Shown here piece by piece: positions 7,301-15,889 of a stretch of DNA of 48,665 nt. Origin of the DNA: JADKCL01 sp031415375 (GTDB lineage Bacteria > Bacteroidota > Bacteroidia > J057 > JADKCL01); assembly GCA_031415375.1 (NCBI GenBank), contig JANORP010000010.1:1-48665 (forward strand), in the 5' to 3' direction. Below the pieces are notes generated by a model, which saw only the letters and a program-made list of their open reading frames with translations, made no database searches and had not been told where the DNA came from. Positions within the stretch are counted from its first letter, which is position 1. Every line of letters begins with the position of its first letter. The position numbers and the translations under genes are program-made.

Positions 7301-10193
7301 CTGGAGCATAGAGCTCATCAACCCTGACGATAGCTGCAATACCACCTCCAACTGGGCGGCCTCTTTGGATCCCGACGGTGGTACGCCTGGCGCCATCAAT
7401 TCTGTCTATTCCACCGCGCCCGACTTGATCGCACCACAGATCTCCAGCGTGACCGTGACGGGAGCCAATATCGTTCAGGTATGTTTCGATGAAGGCATCG
7501 ACTTGGCCTCTGGCAATAACCCTGCGAATTATGGTGTGAACAATGGCTTGGGCAGCCCGGTCAGCGCCGTTGTGATCACCCCAAGCAATACCTGTGTCAC
7601 GCTCACATTTGCCAGCGCCATCGATACCGGAACCGTGTACACGCTCACGGCTACGGGTGTAGAGGATTGCAGCGGCAATAACAACCCGAGTACGGGCATG
7701 TTTGTGATCAATGGGCCAGCGCCGTTCCGTGCGTTGTTGTTCAATGAGATTTTTCCAGATCCAGATACGATCGCGACAGCCTTGCCCGGTTTCGAATATT
7801 TGGAGCTTTACAACCGCAGCGCGATCGCGTGGGACCTCAATGGCTGGACGTTGCACAACGGAGGCAGGCGTTTCATGACCAGCTATGTCTTGCTCCCCAA
7901 CGAATATGTGATCCTGATCGATGATGCTGATACGGCGGCCTTTGCAGGCCTGCCCTATCTGGCGCTGTCTAGCTGGCCCGGCCTCACCAATGGCGGCGAT
8001 GACCTTGGTCTGCGCGACCCTTTTGGCAACCTTGTCGATACCGTCGAATACGACATCTCCTGGTACCAAGACCCCAACAAAGATGGTGGCGGATGGTCCC
8101 TCGAACTCATCAACCCGGGCGACGATTGCGCGCTTTTTGGCAACTGGATCGCCTCCAACGATGCCTCGGGTGGCACACCCGGCCGCATCAATAGCGTGTA
8201 CAATGCCGCCCCTGATGTCACTCCGCCGACCTTGCTGGCTGCGACCGCCACAGGTACCAACTCGGTACAGGTTTGTTTCGATGAAACGATGAGCTTGCCG
8301 GCCATGTTGCTGGCGAGCAACTATGTGATCGACAATGCTGTCGGCACGCCCACATCGGTCACCCTGGTGGCTGGTAGTGGCGATGCTTGCGTAGAGCTCC
8401 TGCTGGCCACAAGCATTGACACTGGGACCGTGTACACGGTCACCGTAAGCAATATGGCCGACTGTAAAGGCAATCTTGCTGCACCGCTCACTGGCCAATT
8501 TGTCTTGGGTGGCAATGCCAACCGCTACCAAATTGTGATCAATGAAATCTATCCCGACGAGTCTCCTGTCATCGGCAACCTGCCCGCTGGCGAATTTGTC
8601 GAGCTTTACAACAACAGCCCCAACGTCGTGAGCCTCGCTGGCTGGACGATCACCGACCGTCGCGACATCGGCACGCTGCCTGCATTCAACTTGTTTCCTG
8701 GGGCCTATGTGATCCTATGTACAAGTTCTAAAGTCGCAGATTTTGCGGCCTTTGGTACCGCGATAGCTGTCTCTGGCATGCCGGGCCTCAACAACGATGG
8801 TGATAGCCTGGAGATTTATGACGCCACTGGACAATTGATCGACCTCGCCTACTATGACCTCGGTTGGTACCAAAACCCTGACAAAGAAGACGGAGGATGG
8901 TCCATGGAGCGTATCGATCCGCTATACAGCTGCATGAATGGCAGCAACTGGCGCGCCTCGACCAATGCCAATGGGGCTACGCCCGGCATCGCAAACAGTG
9001 CCATCGGCACCTACAGCGATACCGAGTCACCCACTGTGGTGGGTTCCTTGGTCTTGAGCCGCACGACACTGCGTGTATTTTTTGACGAGTTGATGAATGG
9101 CGCATCCCTCAACAACCCCGCCAATTATGCGGTGGATCAGGGGATCGGGGCGGCCACGGCCGTGACGATCAATGGGGACCTGCCCTTCTCAGTGGATCTC
9201 ACCTTTGGAGTGCTCATGGACACCAACAAAACATATTGCCTGAGCGTGGTCAATGTGAAAGATTGCCCTGGAAATTCCATTCTCGCCCCGAATGCGGTCT
9301 GCTTCGGGATCCCTGAGCCAGCCGACACGGGTGACGTGATCATCAACGAAATTCTCTTCAACCCCTATACAGGTGGCAGCGATTACATCGAGCTTTACAA
9401 CAAGAGCAATAAGATCATAGACCTCTCAGAGCTCAACATCGGCGAACTGTATCCTGGGACAGATTCGATTTTCAATAGCAAGCCTGCGAGCACAGTGCCC
9501 AAATTGTTGTTTCCGCAGTCCTATATCTGCCTTACTGGCGACAAGGCCCACCAACTCATTACTTATGTGCCGATCGATCCAGATGCGATCTATGAGCTGT
9601 CGAGCTTTCCTAGCTATGACGATACCGAAGGTCGCTGCGTCTTGTACACCGACGGTGGCACCATCATGGACAGCCTGCATTATCTCGACGATTGGTCTTT
9701 TCCGAATCTGAACGATAAGAATGGTGTTTCCTTGGAGCGCTTGGACTTTGCACGCAAAACCCAAGATCAAGACAATTGGCACTCGGCGGCCTCTACAGTT
9801 CTGTATGGCACGCCTGGCTACAGGAACTCTGAAATACTCGTGCCCGAAGGAGAGGGAGAGGTATGGTTGCAACCATCGACCTTCAGCCCAGACCAAGATG
9901 GATTTGAAGACCTCATCGCGATCAACTACCACTTCACCACGCCAGATTGGAATGTGCGCGTGACGGTATATGACAACAAGGGTAGGCCTGTGAGGATTCT
10001 CAAGGAAAATACACTTATCGGTACAGAGAATGGGACATTTACTTGGGATGGTACCACAGACGGCTTCCACAAGGCCGATGTCGGGGTGTACGTGATCTTG
10101 TTTGAGGCCCTGAAAAACCCAGCATCGGGATCGACAGCCGCACAAGAGAAGAAAAAAATTAAACTAGGCTGTGTGCTAGCTGCAAAGATTTGA
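4347..10193 (+). CDS. Giant secreted protein with six Ig-like/lamin-tail-domain pairs
   Basis: The frame is open from 4299, but the ATG at 4347 is preferred because MRRLRFLLSCLLCCVYSFVSG then forms the signal peptide at the N-terminus (1,948 aa). An N-terminal all-beta region of ~230 residues is followed by six alternating pairs. Each pair is an SbsA-like Ig module (starts near nt 5037, 5841, 6643, 7430, 8224, 9027) and a lamin-tail domain with the INEIF(F)DPD...VEYVELYNR signature (near nt 5349, 6141, 6936, 7731, 8529, 9336). From ~9840 a C-terminal module begins TFSPDQDGFEDL and contains a WDGT...GVYV pattern, as in CHU_C/FlgD-Ig type T9SS sorting modules. It is probably exported by T9SS and surface-attached or released. 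The role is probably adhesive or structural, by inference. It is divergent from asd. Confidence 0.92.
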   Translation: MRRLRFLLSCLLCCVYSFVSGQFNDTFTDGNFNASPGWAGDIVEWEVLANELHLNKPGPQVASDTSYLSTQSAAICTGVWEFNTRVTNNPSTVNYLEVFLTSDIPNVKGLVNGYCLRIGYSSGTVTLHTVTNGALSASLYAIPAATAPNIITANANARIRVTRTGAGIWNVFLDNTAANGTAYVLQGTATSLLYTNSSYFGVWTKFSSTRFNWCFFDNFVVTGTACPDTTKPTVVSVIPNTTSTATVTFSERVGLATAQTASNYLLNYVTSPATATVVVGDTTKVNLNFGAAVFSNCGQDLMRILNVQDRAGNAMVTDTLPSVYFVPGTAVYKSVLFSEVMPDPSPAPACVPAFEYVEIYNRSNFPVDLLNWKYVNGGIRTISAVSYPLCPGEYATLCANATNFGGYPNVIQVPSFGTLLNTNDEMGLRSASNVLVDTLGYVDTWYQSAVKAAGGWSLELINPNDTCSGSSNWIASNDACGGTPSAQNSVYSIVPDVTAPSIVSITVTGQSNLLVCFDESLDLVSANTASNYFVNLGLGTPTSAVAAPPGFNCVSLFFSGVINPSVVYTLTATNVADCHGNTAPTSGQFLVSGPAAPRALIINEIFFDPDINATNLPNVEYVELYNRSSSTYDLAGWKFRDTGSPQTLLNYLIAPGEYVILCDEADTAAYSGLPYLGMPSWPSLNNTGDDLGLRDNFGNLVDSVEYLAPLWYHAPSKEDGGWSIELINPNDSCNTTSNWAASVDPDGGTPGAVNSINSTAPDLVPPSIVGVTILTANSVQVCFDEGLDFTSASTAAFYNVPGLGVPTSATPLAPSYQCVDLVFGSNIASGIVYTLTATGVQDCPGNTAPTSGSFLQSGPALPRAVIINEIFFDPDTNATNLPNVEYVELYNRGNVPFDLAGWKFRDTGSPKTLTGYVLLPGDYLILCNEDDTAAYTGLPYLGLSSWPSLNNTGDNLSLRDPFGNLVDSVEYTTAWYHDANKDGGGWSIELINPDDSCNTTSNWAASLDPDGGTPGAINSVYSTAPDLIAPQISSVTVTGANIVQVCFDEGIDLASGNNPANYGVNNGLGSPVSAVVITPSNTCVTLTFASAIDTGTVYTLTATGVEDCSGNNNPSTGMFVINGPAPFRALLFNEIFPDPDTIATALPGFEYLELYNRSAIAWDLNGWTLHNGGRRFMTSYVLLPNEYVILIDDADTAAFAGLPYLALSSWPGLTNGGDDLGLRDPFGNLVDTVEYDISWYQDPNKDGGGWSLELINPGDDCALFGNWIASNDASGGTPGRINSVYNAAPDVTPPTLLAATATGTNSVQVCFDETMSLPAMLLASNYVIDNAVGTPTSVTLVAGSGDACVELLLATSIDTGTVYTVTVSNMADCKGNLAAPLTGQFVLGGNANRYQIVINEIYPDESPVIGNLPAGEFVELYNNSPNVVSLAGWTITDRRDIGTLPAFNLFPGAYVILCTSSKVADFAAFGTAIAVSGMPGLNNDGDSLEIYDATGQLIDLAYYDLGWYQNPDKEDGGWSMERIDPLYSCMNGSNWRASTNANGATPGIANSAIGTYSDTESPTVVGSLVLSRTTLRVFFDELMNGASLNNPANYAVDQGIGAATAVTINGDLPFSVDLTFGVLMDTNKTYCLSVVNVKDCPGNSILAPNAVCFGIPEPADTGDVIINEILFNPYTGGSDYIELYNKSNKIIDLSELNIGELYPGTDSIFNSKPASTVPKLLFPQSYICLTGDKAHQLITYVPIDPDAIYELSSFPSYDDTEGRCVLYTDGGTIMDSLHYLDDWSFPNLNDKNGVSLERLDFARKTQDQDNWHSAASTVLYGTPGYRNSEILVPEGEGEVWLQPSTFSPDQDGFEDLIAINYHFTTPDWNVRVTVYDNKGRPVRILKENTLIGTENGTFTWDGTTDGFHKADVGVYVILFEALKNPASGSTAAQEKKKIKLGCVLAAKI
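5037..9800 (+). repeat. Six near-regular ~795-bp coding repeats
   Basis: Within the giant gene the Ig + lamin-tail unit recurs every ~795 bp (265 codons). Units 2 and 3 (from ~6141 and ~6936) are nearly identical in stretches, including NATNLPNVEYVELYNR and the DLAGWKFRDTG segment. The first and last units are more divergent, and the sixth lamin-tail copy is shortened. This suggests expansion by internal duplication in the middle of the array. Such a region is open to recombination and to assembly collapse. Confidence 0.85.
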
Positions 10194-10219
10194 TCCCTTA
10201 AGTGATTAAATCTTTTGCA
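10181..10219. terminator. Bidirectional hairpin between convergent genes
   Basis: TGCAAAGATTT (10181-10191) pairs with AAATCTTTTGCA (10208-10219) with one bulged T, and the inner GATC/GAT bases extend the stem. The hairpin spans the stop codons of the giant gene (10193) and the SDR gene (10206), so it can serve both transcripts. Confidence 0.6.
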
Positions 10220-11054
10220 AAGTCTCATGGGGGCTGAGCGGAGCAGTCTCAGGTGCGTCAAAAGTCGTTTTGCGCATCTTGCGGCTTATGAAGGCCATTC
10301 TGAGAAAGTCAGGCACGATGAACGTGGCGTAATAGCTGATACGGTTGAGCGTGCCAGGGACGATGAATCGTTTTTTCTTGAGCGCCTCGGTGAGGGTGAT
10401 TTTTGCCACCTCCTCGGGTTCCATCGAAACCAGTTTGGCCAGCAGACCGCCTGTCCTGATACGTTCACGAATCTCAGGACTGGTCAAAACTCCACTTGGG
10501 CAGACGACTGCGACATGGACATTGCTGCCGCGCATTTCATACTCCGCACCGAGGGATAGGTACATGAGAAATGCTTTGGTGGCTGAGTAAGTGGCTTTGT
10601 AAGGAATGGGGAAAAATGAAGCTTGGCTGGAAACATTGATCACATAGGCTTGCCTTTGTGTCTGCAAGATCGGCATGAGTCCCCGCATCAGCAGGTAAGG
10701 CGTGTACATGTTGAGCGTGATCATCGCGCGATGCTTGCGTCGATCGGTCTCGGCAAATGGCCCTACAGAGCCCAGGCCAGCATTGTTGATGAGCATCGAG
10801 ACATTAAGACCTTCCTGCTGCACCCAATCCAAAACCCTGTCTGCAGACTCTGGATCGGCAAGGCTTGTCTCCAGCGTTCTTACCTCGACTTTGTATTTTC
10901 CAGCCAGCTCGATTGCCAAATCTGGAAGGTCCTCGCCCGGCAAAGCCACGAGTGCGAGGTCATAGCCAATCATCGCACATTGTTCAGCGAGTGCCCTTCC
11001 TATGCCTCTACTGGCACCTGTGATCAAGGCAACCCCAATTGTTTTATGCAGCAT
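10206..11054 (-). CDS. Short-chain dehydrogenase/reductase
   Basis: A 282-aa classical SDR, an NAD(P)-dependent oxidoreductase on a small hydroxyl/carbonyl substrate. Visible are the dinucleotide loop TGASRGIG (residues 12-19), NNAG (90-93), and the catalytic triad S143 / Y156 / K160 in VSSQASF...YSATK. The C-terminal ~70 residues are hydrophobic (YYATFIVPDFLRMAF) and may contact a lipid substrate or membrane, as in the DltE/DHRS7-like SDRs. The ATG at 11054 lies 11 codons before the loop, which is normal. It is followed upstream on the same strand by an extended-SDR gene, but 180 bases separate them. The physiological substrate cannot be deduced. Confidence 0.88.
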   Translation of the reverse strand: MLHKTIGVALITGASRGIGRALAEQCAMIGYDLALVALPGEDLPDLAIELAGKYKVEVRTLETSLADPESADRVLDWVQQEGLNVSMLINNAGLGSVGPFAETDRRKHRAMITLNMYTPYLLMRGLMPILQTQRQAYVINVSSQASFFPIPYKATYSATKAFLMYLSLGAEYEMRGSNVHVAVVCPSGVLTSPEIRERIRTGGLLAKLVSMEPEEVAKITLTEALKKKRFIVPGTLNRISYYATFIVPDFLRMAFISRKMRKTTFDAPETAPLSPHETLQKI

Positions 11055-11096
11055 GATTTCCTATTCCTAAACTAAGTGGACGATGATCCACGTCTA

Positions 11097-11122
11097 GCCT
11101 CCTGATCATCCTATCAGGCGGC
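11097..11122 (-). terminator. Possible terminator hairpin after the epimerase-like gene
   Basis: CCTGAT (11101-11106) pairs with ATCAGG (11113-11118) around a 6-base loop. Flanking GCC/GGC bases extend the stem with one mismatch. It lies ~115 bases past the stop at 11236 on the minus strand and has no T-run, so the call is weak. Confidence 0.25.
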
Positions 11123-11235
11123 TGTAGTGGGCGCACAAAACTACCGAATCCGCAACAAAATACAGCAATGTCTTTCTCATTTTGGCCCCAGTGCTAGAGA
11201 GCTCACTTTTGACAAGCTAGTATTGGCAACAACCT

Positions 11236-12243
11236 TTAAATTTTTCCGGCGTGTACTTGTTCAGCGATGTAGGCTACCGTCTTTTGCAGGGCCACTTCAT
11301 AGTCCAAAGGAGCATAGCCAAGTTCCACCATCGCCTTTTCAGAAGATACTGGCCAAGAGTAGGTGGTCTTTTCGATCCACTCTTTGGTAAGAAAAGGGGC
11401 TTTTCCCGATAATTTAGACAACAGACCACCAACCAAGGCTGCAAAACGAAAAAGGCTGACTGGGATGGCGATGGGCCTTCCTTTTTTACCAGTGATCTTG
11501 TGAAGCGTAGTAAAAAGATCTTCAAACGTCACATTGGCACCGCCCAATATATAGCGTTCGCCGCTGCGTCCTTTTTCCATCGCCAGTACGTGCCCTTGCA
11601 CGACATCATCTATGTAGGCATAGTTGCCGACTTGGGTTTTGAAGGCTGGGTAAGGGGCAAATGTCTTGTACAAATAGCTGTGAATGAGCAACAGCAAGGC
11701 GTTTTTGCGCTCGATCGGTCCCGGACCATACACCTTGGTCGGATTCGTCAAGATGATATGCACGCCTTGTTTCACATAGTGCTGCACCCGCTCCTCCATC
11801 ATGATTTTGGAGCATTCGTAGTCGGTAAAATAGTGTACCCGGCGCACGTGCGTCTCGGTGATCGGATAGATGTGATCAGGATCGGGCGGGCCGATCGTGC
11901 CAGCTGTGGATGTGATCAAAATTTTTGCAACGCCTGCCAAACGCGCGGCCTCGATCAATGTGATCGTGCCCTCCACGTTTACCTTGTAAAAACTCCTGGG
12001 GTCAGCCGCCCAATCGGTGGCGATCGCTGCAAGGTGATAGACCTGTTGGATGCCCTGCAAAGCGGTTTGCAAGACAGCCAAATCTGAAAAATCGCCTTGC
12101 ACCAGTGTAATGTTGGGATGCTGGAGCTCCGTTTGGCCTTCAATTTTTCTCACAATAGCAAGCACATCGTTGCCATTGTCTGCAAGATACCTTGCGAGGC
12201 GCACTCCCAAAAAGCCGTTTGCCCCAGTAATCAGTACTCTCAT
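11236..12243 (-). CDS. NAD-dependent epimerase/dehydratase family protein (extended SDR)
   Basis: A 335-aa extended SDR with the glycine loop TGANGFLG (residues 6-13), an HLAA segment near 70-73, the STA motif around 112-114 and the catalytic Y142-x-x-x-K146 in DYECSK. A C-terminal substrate-binding part includes the YAYIDDVVQGHV motif typical of the family. The pattern is closest to the dihydroflavonol-4-reductase/HpnA-like group, which acts on sugar nucleotides or other ketones. The ATG at 12243 is six codons from the loop. It is monocistronic or loosely linked with the classical SDR downstream. The substrate is unknown, and no sugar-nucleotide pathway is nearby. Confidence 0.88.
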   Translation of the reverse strand: MRVLITGANGFLGVRLARYLADNGNDVLAIVRKIEGQTELQHPNITLVQGDFSDLAVLQTALQGIQQVYHLAAIATDWAADPRSFYKVNVEGTITLIEAARLAGVAKILITSTAGTIGPPDPDHIYPITETHVRRVHYFTDYECSKIMMEERVQHYVKQGVHIILTNPTKVYGPGPIERKNALLLLIHSYLYKTFAPYPAFKTQVGNYAYIDDVVQGHVLAMEKGRSGERYILGGANVTFEDLFTTLHKITGKKGRPIAIPVSLFRFAALVGGLLSKLSGKAPFLTKEWIEKTTYSWPVSSEKAMVELGYAPLDYEVALQKTVAYIAEQVHAGKI

Positions 12244-12281
12244 CTACCCAACTAGGTTTTAGTGAACCGCAAAGTTGCGCA

Positions 12282-12776
12282 TTACGACAACAACTTCGGG
12301 ATCAAAAACCATTTCAACTGAAATTGGCCGGGCTGCAAAGCGGACCATTGGTGTATGCTTGTCTCCAAACAGACCATTCCAGATGTGGGTATGATAATGC
12401 TCCCTTGCATCTGCAACAGGTAAGCTACCAATTGCTCTAGAATCGGGTTGTGCCCGAAGAGCACGACATTCTGTAGGGTATCGGGTAGCTTTTGGAGCAG
12501 GTTGGTGATATAGACGTGTCCTGTCTCATAGAGATTGGCGTCTGTTCGTACACCATGGTGAAAGCCGATTTCGCGTGCGACAGCATCCGCAGTGCTGCGT
12601 GCACGCAAGGCTGTAGAACTGATGATCGTGTCTGGCCTAAAGCCTGCATCTTGCAATGCGCGTCCCATGCGTGGCGCATCTTCTTTGCCGCGTACATTGA
12701 GCGGGCGGTCATGGTCGGGCAGACCAGTGGACCAATCCGACTTAGCGTGGCGGGCAATCACTAGTGATTTCATCAT
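12282..12776 (-). CDS. SixA-like histidine phosphatase
   Basis: The frame is open to 12842, but the start is placed at the tandem ATGs at 12776/12773. They are preceded at good spacing by GGAG, and the RHG-type motif should sit near the N-terminus. The product is ~165 aa. The phosphohistidine-forming ARHAKSDW motif (His about residue 9-10), an RPLNVRGK segment, and a second active-site His in FGHNP mark the short SixA branch of the histidine phosphatase superfamily. SixA in E. coli dephosphorylates a phosphohistidine on signalling or PTS proteins. Whether the same holds here is not known. It is a cytoplasmic protein with no signal peptide. It is the next gene downstream of the T9SS propeller protein, behind a strong double hairpin. 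Confidence 0.88.
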   Translation of the reverse strand: MMKSLVIARHAKSDWSTGLPDHDRPLNVRGKEDAPRMGRALQDAGFRPDTIISSTALRARSTADAVAREIGFHHGVRTDANLYETGHVYITNLLQKLPDTLQNVVLFGHNPILEQLVAYLLQMQGSIIIPTSGMVCLETSIHQWSALQPGQFQLKWFLIPKLLS

Positions 12777-12831
12777 TTTTCTCCGTTGTAGAGCATGCGC
12801 TCTGTGTTGATAGCCCAAATATATCAAAGAA

Positions 12832-12882
12832 GAGACCCGCACAATACTGTGCGGGTCTCAAAAATTGCCTAAAAGGCAATTT
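12832..12882 (-). terminator. Double-hairpin terminator of the T9SS propeller gene
   Basis: Read on the minus strand, a first hairpin (9-bp arms 12862-12870 / 12874-12882, loop AAA) overlaps the stop codon at 12881 and runs into a short T tract. A second, GC-rich hairpin follows immediately with 12-bp perfect arms (12832-12843 / 12848-12859) and a 4-base loop. Together they should isolate this gene from the phosphatase gene downstream. Confidence 0.85.
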
Positions 12883-15601
12883 ATTTTAGAACGACAATTC
12901 GCAGGTTGTGTTGGAAGACACCTTTTGAATTGGTAAACGTTGCATTGACCAGGTAGATACCTGCAGCCAAGTCCTTGGTATTGAACGTGACATCGGTTGC
13001 ACCAGTGCCAAAATGCCCATTTGCGATCTGTGCAGCAGGGCGACCATCGATGCCATACGCTTCGATCTTCACTTGGCTTGCGATAGGCAGGTCAAAGGTG
13101 ATTTTGGTAGAGGTTACGGCAGGGTTAGGGCCAGCTTTGAGGCTGATACCGCTGTTGGTGAACTTGCCTTCTGGGCTCGATACCAATGAAGCTGACTTGA
13201 AAGCTCCACGACCGTGCGTTGCGATAAACAGGGTGTTGTCGGGTGAGTACTTGTAGTTCTCACCGTCGATGTACTCCATGTAATAGCGACGGTAGTTGAC
13301 ATCAGTAACAGGCACGTTGCCGATGCCAGCACTCTCGTTGGTCCAGGATACTGAACCAGACTCATAGTTGTCGGTGGTGTAATAAACACCTTCCTCTGTG
13401 CCCAGGACGATACTTTTCTTGGTCGGGTCTGGGTGGAAGGCTGCGCAGTGAACTGGGAGGTCGGCTTCAAGATTGCCTTGAAGGCTACGAAATGTTGGTA
13501 CAGCTGCCTCGGCATCGTTGGTGATATAGACGCGGTCATCGCCGGGTGCAAATGCTCCAAATGTGACGATCAAGTTGTTGGCATTGTTGGGATCGACTTC
13601 CAAGTCGGTGATCCAGCGGTTGGGGAGCGTGCCACCATCGATGCGCACGACGTCGGTCGTGACACAAAGGAAGGATGGCTCATGTGCACGCACGATACGG
13701 TAGATCTCGCCAGAATTCGTCGCGGCATACAATGTGTGATTGGCATCACCAGAGGCGGTGAGCGCTGTGAAGTATTTCTTCTTGCCGCCAGGGAGGTTTT
13801 GCAAGATCATGTCGTCAGAAATACGGTTCCAGGTAGGCAAAGAATCTACCGGACCAAATGGATTGATACAGACCCAGAGGAAATTGCCAGAGGCAAAATA
13901 CAGATAGATGGGTGTATTGAGAATCGATGTGTCATTGCCTAAGACCGAAGATGGGATGTATTCATCCAAGTGGAAAGGCATAATGGGTGCGGCTGAGCGG
14001 TCATAGACACCTCCACCAGCGACCGAAGTCGTTTTGCGGTCGATGAGCATGGAGTCAGGGGCGACGCCAAAGCATGGATTCACAGAGTCCACTGGGAGTC
14101 CATAAAAATCCTCGTAGGAAGCACCCAATGTGAGCGAGCGTTGCACGCCACGATCTTCGGCCTTGGTCGTAATGATAAACTCTGGATGGGTGACCGACCA
14201 GCGGGCTGTACCGCCACCTGTGAGTGTGGCAGACTGTACCGTATTGAATTGCTGAAGACTTTGGCTTGCAGTGGAAGTTTCTTTGATGGCCAAGCCATTG
14301 AAACGATCAGAGACCAAAACCTTGAAGCTTGGCGAAGCCGAGACAGCAAAGAGGTGCGCAGCATTGAATCCTTTGGTGCGGAAGGCATAGGTCCTACCGA
14401 GATTGGCCGTGCGCACGATCTCGCGGTCTCCACCTACATAGAATGTAGAGTCAGCATTGGGGGCAAAGGCGATGCAAAGTTGTGGCACTGGGACATATCG
14501 CGTGGAAAATCCCGCGAAGTAGGTGTGAGATGCGGCATCGGTCCACCCCGTCAGATTACTGTATTGGTACATTTTGGTACCGCCAATATAGCAAGTGTTG
14601 GGATTGGATGGGGGCACTGCAAGGAACATGCTGTAGAACCCTTTGTTTTGAAACGGCTTGAAAGTAGCCGACTCATAGGGAGAGATGCTGATCCATGTAT
14701 AGCCATTGTCAAATGAGCGCCACACGCCAGTACAGTTGCCAGTGATATCGTTGGCACCAGTGAGATAGATGATGTCGGGATTGGAGGGTGCTACCGCAAT
14801 TTCAATGCGGTAACCACCAATGCGATTGTTTGGAGCCTGGGTACCGTAAGGCAATGTCGAGTTGATCGCGGATCCGAAGGTCTGCCCCCCGTCGGTCGAG
14901 CGGTAGAGCGAGTCATTGGTGGCGGCATAGACGACGCCATTGTTGGCAAATTTTACCGAAGTGATGATGCGTGACATGAAGGCAGTCGTACCAGCACTTT
15001 TGGTGATCGTCGTGAGGTCGGCATTGTCAGACCAATAAAGGCCTCTCAAGGAGCCTATCAATGTGCGTCCAGCCTTGGTGGAAACGCATTGTATCGATGA
15101 AAAGTCGCCTTGGTAGCGCACCGAACTGCCGTTCCAGGTACCATTGTCGTGGTCCCAAGTGGCGCCACCATCGGTGGAGGCAAACACGCCTTCGCCCGGC
15201 TGGCCCGAGTATCGAAGAAATCCATTTTTCAATTTGCTCAGGCTGTCTGCTGCCCAGTTGCCACCCCATGTGCCTTCTGGTTTGTAATAGGCGCCTTCGC
15301 CAGTACCGACATAGATATTGCTACCATCGATGCTAATGCATGAAACCGCAAGGTTTTCTGAAAGGCTGGAGACCAAATTCCAAGAGGAACCTTGATCGGT
15401 GGATTTCCACAGACCGCCACCTACTGAGCCAGCCCAGACAGTGCCGTTGGCACTGACGGCCATTGCCCGCACGTGGTTTCCTGTGTTATTGGGGCCGATT
15501 TCCTCCCAAGCCAAGGACTGAGCCATGGAAAATGATTTTCCCACAAGCAACAAGACCATCGCAATTGCGAACATTAAGGTCGATCTTCTCATAATTCCCA
15601 T
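12881..15601 (-). CDS. Secreted BNR/sortilin-like beta-propeller protein with T9SS type A tail
   Basis: A 906-aa secreted protein. It has an N-terminal signal peptide (about residues 4-28, ending SMAQS; an ATG at 15592 is an equally possible start). The body has many WKSTDQGSSW / ASTDGGATW / RSTDGGQTF-type repeats, the BNR (Asp-box) blades of sialidase- or sortilin-like propellers. The last ~90 residues start at KAGPNPA and end with a GIYLVNA...RIVVLK pattern, the type A T9SS sorting domain. Proteins of this architecture are usually cell-surface or released. No catalytic sialidase residues could be assigned, so binding or an unknown hydrolase role is left open. It is transcribed alone, with a 290-base leader upstream and a double-hairpin terminator. 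Confidence 0.9.
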   Translation of the reverse strand: MGIMRRSTLMFAIAMVLLLVGKSFSMAQSLAWEEIGPNNTGNHVRAMAVSANGTVWAGSVGGGLWKSTDQGSSWNLVSSLSENLAVSCISIDGSNIYVGTGEGAYYKPEGTWGGNWAADSLSKLKNGFLRYSGQPGEGVFASTDGGATWDHDNGTWNGSSVRYQGDFSSIQCVSTKAGRTLIGSLRGLYWSDNADLTTITKSAGTTAFMSRIITSVKFANNGVVYAATNDSLYRSTDGGQTFGSAINSTLPYGTQAPNNRIGGYRIEIAVAPSNPDIIYLTGANDITGNCTGVWRSFDNGYTWISISPYESATFKPFQNKGFYSMFLAVPPSNPNTCYIGGTKMYQYSNLTGWTDAASHTYFAGFSTRYVPVPQLCIAFAPNADSTFYVGGDREIVRTANLGRTYAFRTKGFNAAHLFAVSASPSFKVLVSDRFNGLAIKETSTASQSLQQFNTVQSATLTGGGTARWSVTHPEFIITTKAEDRGVQRSLTLGASYEDFYGLPVDSVNPCFGVAPDSMLIDRKTTSVAGGGVYDRSAAPIMPFHLDEYIPSSVLGNDTSILNTPIYLYFASGNFLWVCINPFGPVDSLPTWNRISDDMILQNLPGGKKKYFTALTASGDANHTLYAATNSGEIYRIVRAHEPSFLCVTTDVVRIDGGTLPNRWITDLEVDPNNANNLIVTFGAFAPGDDRVYITNDAEAAVPTFRSLQGNLEADLPVHCAAFHPDPTKKSIVLGTEEGVYYTTDNYESGSVSWTNESAGIGNVPVTDVNYRRYYMEYIDGENYKYSPDNTLFIATHGRGAFKSASLVSSPEGKFTNSGISLKAGPNPAVTSTKITFDLPIASQVKIEAYGIDGRPAAQIANGHFGTGATDVTFNTKDLAAGIYLVNATFTNSKGVFQHNLRIVVLK

Positions 15602-15889
15602 TTAATATTTCCTAGAAACACCTTCAAAAAAAGCAATTATTACTGATGCAAACAAACATCGGCCTGAAATTTTGCCCACAACCGATGTCATTTACCTCAA
15701 CAACGCAAGCTTCCATAAATGTAAGCGTCTTTTGGGGTCTGAATCAAGTAGTTTTTTTTGTGCGGATTACGCAGTTTGGCTAGCTTCTTTGCCAGATTGT
15801 CCTTTGGGTCATTCCCACATCAGAGATTATTTTGCAAATCAATGCAGGCAAATCCACTTCCGTCGTCATAGAAGTAGCCGATCTTCCTG
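15602..15889. other. Intergenic region upstream of the T9SS propeller gene
   Basis: About 290 bases between the stop of lipA (15890) and the propeller start. An open frame on the plus strand (15672-15914) looks spurious, because it runs antisense into lipA and has no domain. No strong hairpin was noted. The promoter of the propeller gene should lie here. Confidence 0.4.

Noticed and set aside
7179..8531. 450-codon open frame antisense to the giant gene
   Set aside because: It runs opposite the repeat units, and its composition follows from the codon bias of the Ig/lamin-tail frame. It has no start context, signal or domain.
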